Under the pieces are notes generated by a model. It saw nothing but the letters and a program-made list of their open reading frames with translations, had not been told where the DNA came from and did no database searches. A program made the position numbers and the translations under genes. Positions 1-9,731 of a stretch of 64,000 nt of DNA are shown piece by piece; position 1 is the stretch's first letter; every line of letters begins with the position of its first letter. This stretch comes from Podospora pseudoanserina (Eukaryota; Ascomycota; Sordariomycetes; Sordariales; Podosporaceae): NCBI RefSeq assembly GCF_035222485.1, contig NC_085924.1, positions 2,108,001-2,172,000 on the forward strand, written 5' to 3'.

Positions 1-855
1 AATCAAAGCGCTATTAAAATATGTTACTATAATGACCGACCTATATTTTAAATTTGACCGATATTTATATTTCATCTCTCTTCTTTAATTAAAGGATTGC
101 CCCACATTTTTTACTTTAAAAAAACACACTTAATAACGTTTTGATTAGTAAAACTAATGCTATAAAAAAGGTTGAACAATATTTAATCTATTAAATTCTG
201 CAGTTTGTATAAATAAAAAAAACTATAGAAACTCACTCTCCTCAGAGTCTAATATTATACTACGTATAATAAAATAACTATTAACTTCTTTACTGATAGA
301 CCCAGCTAACAAGGTCTCTATAGGTAGATGGCTTTTTCATGAGGGTTAAAGTAAACAAGTTTAGGATCATGATATTTATTTATATATTTCAATGTTTTTA
401 TTATTTTTAAATATAGGTTTTTTGACTAATCTCATAATATTCCAGCATTATATTTTCTTTTAAACTTTACTTTAAAAATATAAATATCATTTAAAGAATT
501 AATATATCAATATATTTATAATCTTAAAAAGCTTGGCTAGCTAGCTAGATGCTTATAGGTAGAGACTTTATTGTATATAATTATTAATTATTTTTAACTA
601 AATACAGCTATTTTATTAAGTTTTCAAATAAAATCTAATCATAATAGTAGTTAAGTATAAGTTTACTATAAAGTGTTTTATCAAAAATATGAAAAGCTAT
701 CATCAGATATATAGAGGGTTTATTACTCTTATTTTATTATATACTACTATCAAATCCTATAGCCTATAATATCTAATTAAAAACCAAAAGCATTATATAA
801 ACTAATTTTACTATACTGTCAGTACTGTAAATGCCTATAGTAATAGTGTTTTTAG
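1..855. repeat. AT-rich, RIP-like repeat-derived DNA left of the LTR element
   Basis: Very AT-rich DNA with many TpA steps and no usable reading frame. It ends at the left target-site duplication of the LTR element, so it is the older sequence into which that element inserted. No family could be recognised. The composition matches RIP decay, which is known from filamentous ascomycetes; the identity of the original repeat is unknown. Confidence 0.6.
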
Positions 856-1262
856 TGTGGCGAAGCTCTATCTAGAACCTCTGAAAGGGATACTGGTTAA
901 AGGCACTTCTGAATAATCCTCGTTTGGTATAGCTAAACAATGTATAATAAATAGCTTATCTAAATCACAATAGTCTTAGATACTAACGAATGTAACTTAT
1001 ATTGCATACTACGGAACTATCTATCTACACTAGCTAGTTCCTCCGTATATATAGACCTTAAGACCGTACACCGTTAACTTATAGACGGCCCTCGGTCCAC
1101 TCTTGATTGGCCGATACTGGACCGCAGACCATGAGCCCCGCCGCGGTTCCCAGTCTCTATTTTATTAGTCCGTTCCGTCTATGTGGACCGTGAGCTCCGC
1201 TCGATCGCTCGGTCCAGCCTTAATTAATTGGCGTAGCTTTATTATCTACTAAAACCATAATA
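856..1262. repeat. LTR, left copy
   Basis: A 407-bp repeat matching 4923-5322 along its whole length. Differences are mostly C/T and G/A, plus a 7-bp length difference near 1130. A GC-richer core (about 1040-1225) survives inside AT-rich arms. The left copy is more AT-worn than the right copy. Confidence 0.8.
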
Positions 1263-2010
1263 TAATACTTTCTTTTTAAGCTAAAGTCCCTATAGATTAG
1301 TTCTTTTTTTATTATTAATGATATTATAAGTTTCTCCTTTTTATTTTTCTTTACTTTTTATTATATTTAATTATATGTAAAAATATTATTATAGAACTAA
1401 AAAAATAAAAATTCTCGCTTTACGAATCTTTTACTATGATTCTACCGTAATACTATACTTTACCTATTTTTATAATACTTTAAGTACGTACGCCTTAAAA
1501 TTTTATACAACGGGTTTAATCTTTATTTTACTTATAAATAATTTTTTTTCTTATAATATAATTAATCGTTTTATAGTAACCCAAGTAATTAAAGAATAGG
1601 ATAGGCTCGAGTGTAAAAAGTAAAAGCTTAAAAAGTAGTTTTCGTAATTAATTATTAAGTTTATCCGAATAAAATAAATACGTTACTCCCTCCGTATTTA
1701 CGAGAAGCGTCTTTTCGCGCGGTATATTTAGGAGGAGGATATTTAAGTAGCGTAGTTTACCGTTACGGCGCTACCTACTCTTTGGCCGGATATTTTTACC
1801 TGGCTGGACGCCGCCTAAAATATTATTCCTTACGTCCGGGACCTTTTTATAGGCTTTGATTAGCTTTCCTACCTTTCTTTTAATTTTAAGATAGCCGGTC
1901 TTTCCTTTCTAACACTGTAAAGTACCGTTAGTAACATACTTTCTATTTCCTAAATTAATTAAAATATATAATACTAGTTATATCTAAATCACTTGATATT
2001 TTCTAATTCT

Positions 2011-2076
2011 ATAATATAGTGTATAATACGTTGACTATTGTATCGAAGGTACGGGTTCGATTCCCGCTGACATTTT
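2011..2076 (+). other. tRNA-like relic inside the LTR element
   Basis: A nearly perfect pol III B box (GGTTCGATTCC, 2054-2064) sits in a T-arm-like hairpin (CGGG...CCCG). An A-box-like stretch lies about 30 nt upstream (2016-2035). The acceptor and anticodon stems no longer pair well. This could be a captured tRNA, a tRNA-derived SINE piece, or chance; the B box plus T-arm makes chance less likely. Confidence 0.4.
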
Positions 2077-2214
2077 ATATCTAAGTTTATAAATACCGTC
2101 CGTAAATTTAAATACTCGTCTTTTTAGTTCCACGTGGGTAGTGCGTCTTTAACCTTTATTTACGGTAGTTAAGGTGTATAGTATTACTTGGGCCTAGATT
2201 TCCTCGTACCTACT

Positions 2215-2285
2215 AACCTTATAGTATAATGCGTAGTATATTAATTACTTTACTAGAGGCGCAGGTTCAATTTCCATCGAAATTC
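2215..2285 (+). other. second tRNA-like relic inside the LTR element
   Basis: An A-box-like stretch (TAGTATAATGCGTAGTA, 2222-2238) and a B-box-like stretch (GGTTCAATTTC, 2264-2274) have the spacing of a tRNA gene, about 210 bp from the first relic. Stems are worn in the C-to-T sense. No reliable anticodon can be read. Confidence 0.35.
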
Positions 2286-4922
2286 TTTTAGGCTTAGAAA
2301 AACCTAATAGATTTTCCTAAACCTAAATATAATTTTATTTATTTAGGTTTTAATTGGCTTAAGTATTACCGATAGAACTTTTTTTGTTTATCTAAATGGT
2401 TAAGATCTATCTTTAGTTTCCACGAGTTATTTATGATTAAACATTTTAAATAACTTTTATTAAAAAATAAATCTAATATTTCTTTTGTATTATACTTTTT
2501 TAATTCGTTTTCCGCATTTCTTTCCTGAGTATTAATTCTATGTATTAATAATATAGATTCTAAAAGTGAGATATAAAACGTATATAACTATAAACGTATT
2601 GTATTAAGTAATATCAGTTGGAATACCGTTTCCGATATCTTTCTTTTAATTTCAATGAAAAGCTAGACTATAGAAAAGTAAGTTTATTTAAGTCTTTTAA
2701 CACGTAAATTACGTATAGAAAGGAATATTATATTCCCCCTCTGAAATAAAATCCTTTATGCTTTTTAATATTACAATATTTCCTTATCCTTTCCTTTATA
2801 AACTTTAATTTTTATTGGAAGTTACCGTAAAATATATATAGTTTATTTACTTCAACTGTAGCCCTAGGTACCTTAACGCTAGGTCGCTACCGTAGGTTTA
2901 TTTTATTTTTAAAATTCCTAAAAAAAATTTAACTTTAATTATCTTTATTACTAATATATTATATACTCACTATACCATAAATAATAATTTAATTTAATTA
3001 TTTTACTTAAAATAATACTATCCTACAAATATTATTTTTTAGTTTAATTAAACCGTTCCGTTTAAGCGTTTATTTAGAAGTAGTAAACCGACAGTACTTT
3101 GTTTACTACCCTTTAATTTTATGGTTAACGCTCTTTAAACTTTCGATCGAATTTTGTATTACAATGCGTAATAAACTTCTTTAACTCTATATATTTTATC
3201 ATAATATTCCGTAGTACTATGTCCGCTAATTACTTTACTAATTAAAAATTCTTCATAAGGTAAAAAGTATATTTATTTCGTAAATTTATTAACTACCGTT
3301 AATATACTATGATACTTAGCGTTAATTATTATATTTCTTATTTTTATTAATTTAGTAATAAAACTTCCTGTAACTAAATTCTATAATCGTTCTATTATTA
3401 ATAATAACTTTAGAAATCCGTAACGCTTATACTTCGTAACCTATATTCCCTCACACGTATAATATAATGAAGTGATTTCTTTAACGTCGTTCTTATTCTT
3501 TAATTCATTAAAGTATTATTTAATTTTTTCATAATCTTTATAATATTTATATATTATTCGAATTTCGTTGTATGTATTTCTATTATTAATAGCGTCCTAC
3601 TTTTTAGCTTTAATAACTCCTCAAAGGTATCATTGTAGTAGTCCGCTTACTGGCTAAATACGTTTACTCTAACGTTCTCCTAGCTATTTATATAATTAAT
3701 TTAAAAATTAAATTCCGAAAGAAACTTTGACTATTGTATTTATTATACGTTAAAGACCTTTCGTAATAATAAAGTATTATAATTTCTTATAATCCGCATA
3801 AATCTATATTTATAATTAATATTATTAAAATATAGCTTCTACTCTTTAAACATTTCAATAATAATAAGTAATGTTGTATATAAATTAAATAGTTTTAATA
3901 TATTTGTTTTAATTTCTGTAAAAACAAAAGGTTATTAGATATAGCTCTCAATTGTTATTTCGCTAACTTAAATATCTACCTCTTGTATAGTTTAATATAT
4001 TTGCCTCGATTTTAAGTAATTGATTAAAGTTTAATAATTCAAAAAGGTATACCAATTAAAGTTTTCCTCGAAGCTTACTTTTTACCTTATTAGTACCTAA
4101 TAACTATAACCTTTATAATTCTCGGTCCTTTAGATAGAGTAATTAATATAATATCCTGTTTTATTCGGATTACTTAAGTAATTTATGATCTTTTTTAAAT
4201 TTCGTTACTTCATTATAATTAAAATACTTAAAGTTATGTTTATGTTAGCCCGGCATTACGGCCTTTATTATTAAATAGCGTTAATATTTATCGGTCCTAA
4301 GTATATAGTATCGGAGTAATTAATATTAAAGTATCTCCGTTTGTACTTATTGTTAAAATAATTATTATTAAAGTATTCTTTACTATTATCACTGTAGGAC
4401 CCCCTATTATTACCTTTCTTTTTCGTACGACGTTAAAACTATTAATCGTCGATTCAAATAACTATAGTAATATATTTATTAATAATATTAAGCTTCGATT
4501 TTTTATATAATTTATCTTTTACCTTTTCCTTAAAACTATTATAGAAGAATTATATTAACCCCTTATCGTTAATAGTATTACGTAGGCTATGGATTTTAAA
4601 CAACATAGCCCTATCTTTAAGTTTAGTAGCCGCAAAGATTACTTTTAACTCTTCGTTAATAAACTAGTTTAAGTATTAGCGATAATAGATTTTACGTTAG
4701 ATTAAAAACCCTTTAAGTTTACCTTTCTTCTTCTATAGAACTTTAGTGCCTGGAATTTAATAATCGATTTAAATATAATCGAAATAGTAAAAATCTATTC
4801 CCGAGTTTACTAAACCTTATCTTTAAGTTCCTTAAAGCGTTTAATAACCTATTTTACCGTAATAAGTATAAGTTTAGTATTAGTAGAAGATCCCTCGCTA
4901 AAATTGAAGTAAATATATAATA

Positions 4923-5322
4923 TATAACGAACTCCTATCTAGAATCTCTAACAGGGATATTAGTTAAAGATATTCCTGAATAATCCTAGTTCAGTACAGT
5001 TAAATAATATATAATAAATAGCTTGTCTTAATTATAATAGTTTAAGATACTAACAATTGTGATTTATATTGTATACTGCGGAACTGTTTATCTATACTAG
5101 CCAGTTTCTCCGTATATATAGACCTTGGGACCGTGGACCGTTGACTTACAGACGGTCCTCGGTCCATTCCTGATTGGGCGATACTAGACCGTGAGCCCCG
5201 CCGCGGTCCCCGGTCCCCATCTTATTGGTCCGTTCCGTCCATTTGGACCGTGAGCCCCGCTTGATCGCTCGGTCCAGCCCTAATTGGTTCTCGTGGCCCT
5301 ACTGTCTCCCAAAACCGTGACA
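4923..5322. repeat. LTR, right copy
   Basis: A 400-bp repeat, partner of 856-1262. It keeps more C and G than the left copy, especially in the core at about 5100-5300. The right target-site duplication CTTAG follows directly at 5323-5327. Confidence 0.8.
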
Positions 5323-5640
5323 CTTAGGCCTCTATATTATAGCTTTTAAAAATAATATATTAGGAAAAAGTATTAGTATATAATAAATAAATATAGGTAG
5401 TGCATAATACTGATTTTTTGGTGCTATACACTTTCTAATATTTTTAAAAAAAATTTAATAATAATTTTAAATTTTACTTATAATTTTATTTTACATTTAT
5501 TTTTAGTTAAGGGCTAACTTTAAACATCACTATATTACTACTGAAGCAATATAAAAAAAACATGATTGTCTACCATTGCTGGGTTTCTAGTTTATAAGTT
5601 AAGAGGTACCCAATACTGTAGCAGACTTGAAGTTATATTC
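5323..5640. repeat. AT-rich DNA right of the LTR element, ending at a sharp composition step
   Basis: This continues the AT-rich character of 1-855 beyond the right target-site duplication. Ordinary GC content returns at about 5570-5640. No gene is seen. The stop codon of the next gene lies only about 160 bp further on. Confidence 0.55.
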
Positions 5641-5803
5641 CACCGTCTGTTTCCGTTGGCAGCTCGCGGGTCCTCTCAATAGCAGCAAGCTCAACCTGTG
5701 GGCCCATAAATTCCTTCATCGCACAGTATGATGATGACCCAGATAATAACCCAGATGTATCAGGGCATGCGAAATTTGCCTGTTTAAAATCGACAATCTC
5801 AGT

Positions 5804-8650
5804 TCATTTCTCTCCACGCCATAAGGGGGTATTGTTACTTACCCTCCCTGTCATGGGTATCTGTTTAATCCAGCCCCTAGCTCTCGCCAAATCAGCCCAT
5901 GCCACCAGAACATTTTCCTCGTCCGCTATGGTCACAAATGACATGGCGAACGATTCACTTTTTGCTGTAAGCCCCTTCGAGATAGCTACTCTTCTGATAT
6001 CGATGGGACTGGGATTCAAGTTGGACACTTGAAAAACGTAACCTCTGTCGTTAATCATGACCAGCTCCCGGCCTGAGGGGAGAAGGCGGCACCCTGAATT
6101 CTGGTTCCTAGTTTGGTGGATTTACCAGGCCCGTCAACTTTAATCTCACTCCTGTGTCCGTCCTGCGGCTGTATCAAAATAGGAGTGCCGGATTGGGTCC
6201 AGGTCGTAATACAAACCAACGTCCCCTCGCCATCCGATCCAGGTCGAAATATGGCCGCGGACAAACCGTTGTCCTCCGATTCGTGAAGTGGGACTAAATA
6301 CCGGCAGGCTGCCAGCTCTTGGAACTCGTGAAATGGGAATCGCCAAGAAAATATCTGCACTAGCCCCGTTTTCGAACTTCTTGTGCTCGCTAGAAGTGTG
6401 AACCCATCCTGAGAGAATGTCAGGGTGTCGACTGACGGACATCCCCTGCAATCCCGGTGCGATGATGCATGTAGACGGTCTTCTCGCGGTTGCTCTGATG
6501 TTTTTGCCTTGAAGAAACGCACAGTGGCATTCTCAAAACCAACCACCACATAGTTTTCCTCTCGGTCAATCGCTAATGCTTTTGCCCATAATGTGGATGG
6601 GATGCGGTACTCTATAACTGAGACGGTAGGTTGCACGAGATTCACAATACGCAGCTGCAAGTCGTCACACTGTGTCGAAAATGGAGAAAGATGGTAATGC
6701 AAACCGTAAGTTTCTGATCTCTTGTTCCAATAACATATGCTAAATGAGTCCTGGCGACGGCTGCCAGGATACAAGTGCTCTCTGGCTGAATGGCCCGCAT
6801 CATGGTGGGAGGGGTGTTGGCAACATCCCACACATGTATGAGCAGCTGGGTCCAAAATAGAGCGAGGGTAGAGCTTTGCGAGAGAGTAACATTGATATTC
6901 TTCGACGATTTCCCTCTCCCTTGATGTTTCTGGATGACAAGGGGAGTCAGAGTGATTTCCTCGAGCTTTTGGGCTTCAAGCGTAGTCGAAGACAAGGAAC
7001 TCGAGTCTGCTATTACGCCAGCAGGTGGTTTTTTGCTAGTTGTAAACTTCAGCCTCCATTTCGACTTTCCTTTCTCCGCCGACGTTACCACGGGACAGAT
7101 CTCGGGGTGTTTATGGATGAAGCCTCATATGTGTCATGCTGCAGCCGTTTAAATATAGGCGAGTCGTGGGAGAAGGTGGGCCGATCTGTTAGCAAGGCTG
7201 GATCAAGCTTGTCATGATGGTCCGAAAGTTTGCTTCTGTTGTCTGCTTGTGATTGTTGATGACGTAGCGGTAATGGGCTTTGGGAGTGATTGGGGCTTTG
7301 AGGCGACAGAAGCCCAGTATACAGAGAGCCAATGGGATCTATGGATACAGGGCTGGAAAGAAACATCTTTGGTTGGTGCGAAGAGCCATAGGCTTCGTGT
7401 CCACCCAATTTCCCAGCTCCTATACGGAGCGTATTGCCGTATTCTAGTGACGTGAAGCCGCTCGTCTGTGTCTTGGGCGGCCGTAGTAGAAATTGTGTGG
7501 GTAAATGACGTTGCAGGCTGACGGTGTCAGCATCAAGGTGAAGTGGTTCCAGTAGTTCCCAAGTTTGCCGTACTGTTGATATCTCCCGTGAAATGGTGAT
7601 GGCTTCTCCGCAGTGTATGCATCTTGTTTTGGGTGGAAGCTATCTAGCAACATGACCATGTTCGGTGGGCTTGCTGAGGAAAGCGATTAACCACCTTGGA
7701 AGAGAGAGAGGGGGTTCGTGACCTAGGAAAAAAAGAGAAGACTCACAGTATTGATGTCCGTTGGGTTCAACTGAGATGCACCTATGATGTGACATTCCGG
7801 GCAATTCACAGAGTACAGACCAGGCCGCTGATTCGGCATGAACTGCCCACTGGGATTGTCCTGAAGAGCAATGTTTCTGACAACCTGAGACATGTTATGG
7901 ACCATCTCCCGGTCACTGACGCGTTGAATAGCCTGACGGGCTACAAGCCTCGCGAATAGAGCATCCAATGCATCCAGTTCGAATTCCTCGACACAGATCC
8001 CTGCGGTGTCTTGATGAGATAGGTCCAGGGTGTCGGGTAAGACTATACGACAAATAGTGCTCAGTGTTGCAACCATCTCCACCCGGGAGAATTGGGGGGG
8101 GGTACGTAAGGCATCGAGCGCACTCAGAACAGCATTTCTGGAATGCGCCAGGGCTGGCTCGAGACGCAGTTCTCGAGTCTCCTTGTTGGCAGCATATTGG
8201 ATTGAGGCGGCAACTACGAATTGCGACACGTCTCGTAATGCTAGATATTTTACAAGCCAGTCTCCAGAGTAGCCTGCTGGCACACTGTCGGCGATAGCAG
8301 CGGGCTGAAGACAGGGTGGGAACGGAGACTACGAGACAACATTCGGGTTAGCGGATGACAGACCATGAAGTGCGAGGTAGTATAAAGGTTGGTCCCCCTA
8401 CCAGCTGCGATGCCAAATTTGGTAGTCCGGATGCCAATGCAGGGGGGAGACCCAAGCTGTCAGGGTCAAGGTGGAGCTGGGTAGTGATCTCCTTGCAAGC
8501 TGCGAGTGGAAAAGAGTTCGGGCCGGGAAAGCTATCGAAAACCTGCTCCAAGAGACCGTGAATGTGAGAAAAACGCTCACGGCGGTCTCGAGATCGCTGG
8601 GGATGGCACCGCCGCTTCGCACTTCTCAGATGCCTTCCCCAGCTGATTAC
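5804..8650 (-). CDS. unrecognised protein with paired Cys motifs and a WD40-like C-terminal region
   Basis: Six exons (minus strand): about 8650-8402, 8328-7747, 7639-7089, 7035-6705, 6654-6126, 6072-5804. Introns of 73, 107, 53, 50 and 53 nt keep one frame throughout. The N-terminal third is helical and Ala/Leu-rich. Then come CPEC and CIHC, which together could form one zinc site split by the second intron. A Ser/Pro/Gln-rich linker follows, then a C-terminal part with WD40/beta-propeller flavour (phrases like HVWDVAN, LTFSQDGFTLLAS, and MINDRGYVFQ near the end). No family name is recognised. No in-frame ATG is found before the upstream stop near 8660, so a first exon is probably missing. 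It lies next to the RIP block but looks intact. Confidence 0.6.
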
Positions 8651-8659
8651 CGGTGATTA

Positions 8660-9731
8660 AGCCTAATCTTGTTTCGATTGGGCTGTTTTCGCTCTTCATC
8701 TGTATGTCAACATCTCCAAGAGGTGTTGGTCCTGAAGTGCACAATGAGTCGGAAGGACAGGGTAGATTCGGGACAGAAATTGGGAAATGATAGGCAGTTG
8801 AGAAAGGGGGGAGGGGTAGGACGAGTCTGTACCCGGCCACCAAAGCGAAGCTAAGGACTAGGTTTACGGCTTTGGTGGGAGGGGGTGGAATACCATCTGA
8901 GCAATGCCGTGGTCCCCTCCATTGGCTTGGGGTTGGCCGGGCAGGGTGCACAGGAACAAGAAGCACGAGGGGGTGAAGGTCTGTGGAATATAAGTGGCTG
9001 GGTTCGCAACCACATCTCACGGTGGTGCACAAAGTGAACATATACGATGCGAGCCCGGAACAGTTGTCGGGAGAAGCTACCACTCGCCGTACTAATGAAG
9101 GGTTGCAAAAGGAGCCATGTGTGATGTTTGGTTCATCTGTAGCCATTGTGCGAGTCTCTCTGAGCCAGCTCCAAGACCTGCGGTTCAATATGGAGCAGCT
9201 TGGGATCTCAAGGGACCCAGTCATCAGGTTGCCACAGCCAAATAGAGAGTTACACTAGGTGTGCAGACATGGGACAGTTGAGACTTGGCATGCGCATGCA
9301 GATCAAAAGAACGCTAGCACTGGCGGGGTTAAGGTGTGGCTTGCTGCTTGCATCTCCATTTCACCGTTGAAGGTACCGTGCCACTTCCGGTCACCCACAT
9401 CTGAACCCACATGCCGGATAGCGACCTTGTTTAGCTTCTGAGTGGTTGCCATGCTGGGTTTGTTTGCTCCTGCCCTGATTCGTTCGTATTTTAACCCCAT
9501 GATTGTAATGCAGCACCCAACACGCTTTGCCATACTCCACACCACTTGGAATCCCAGTTTGCTGAAGGAACAAATTTATAATAACCATTAGTATCCCATC
9601 AGTCACCAGCCCTGCCAGGTGTTGGAAACATGGTGGTATCCAAGACAAGCAACGATTTGATCATATACTGATTCCACTTACCAGAACGTTCGACAACTTA
9701 CTCAGTCTAGTAGACCGATTTGTTTTCAGGC
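8660..9731. other. intergenic: upstream regions of two divergent genes
   Basis: Open frames here (for example 8577-9224 minus) have no protein-like character or splice logic. It probably holds the promoters of the unknown WD40-like gene and the permease, and the missing first exons of both. Nothing else is supported. Confidence 0.4.

Larger units (their letters stand above)
856..5322. mobile_element. LTR retroelement fossil, RIP-degraded, with both LTRs
   Basis: Two direct repeats of about 400 bp (856-1262 and 4923-5322) flank 3.66 kb of AT-rich internal DNA. The repeats start and end with TG...CA or its C-to-T worn form. They are bounded by a 5-bp target-site duplication, TTTAG on the left and CTTAG on the right. 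TG...CA ends and a 5-bp duplication are standard for Ty1/copia and Ty3/gypsy elements. No coding domain is recognisable, so superfamily and orientation are open. The internal part is short for an autonomous element, so truncation or a non-autonomous form is possible. It is broken in many places and looks old, though RIP can age a copy quickly. Confidence 0.8.

Noticed and set aside
2011-2285. Functional tRNA genes
   Set aside because: Acceptor and anticodon stems do not pair and no anticodon can be read; treated as relics.
6055-6130. Apparent frameshift in the WD40-like gene near 6070
   Set aside because: A 53-nt intron (6073-6125, GTAAAT...CTCAG) restores the frame exactly.
7036-7130. Second apparent frameshift in the same gene near 7088
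   Set aside because: A 53-nt intron (7036-7088, GTAACG...ACTAG) joins the two frames as SVPCKKPPAG.
7444-7659. Separate 71-residue minus-strand protein
   Set aside because: It is a shadow frame; the spliced frame here carries the CIHC motif that pairs with CPEC of the preceding exon.
8577-9224. 215-residue minus-strand open frame upstream of the WD40-like gene
   Set aside because: Composition looks random and it does not connect to the spliced frame of the gene.
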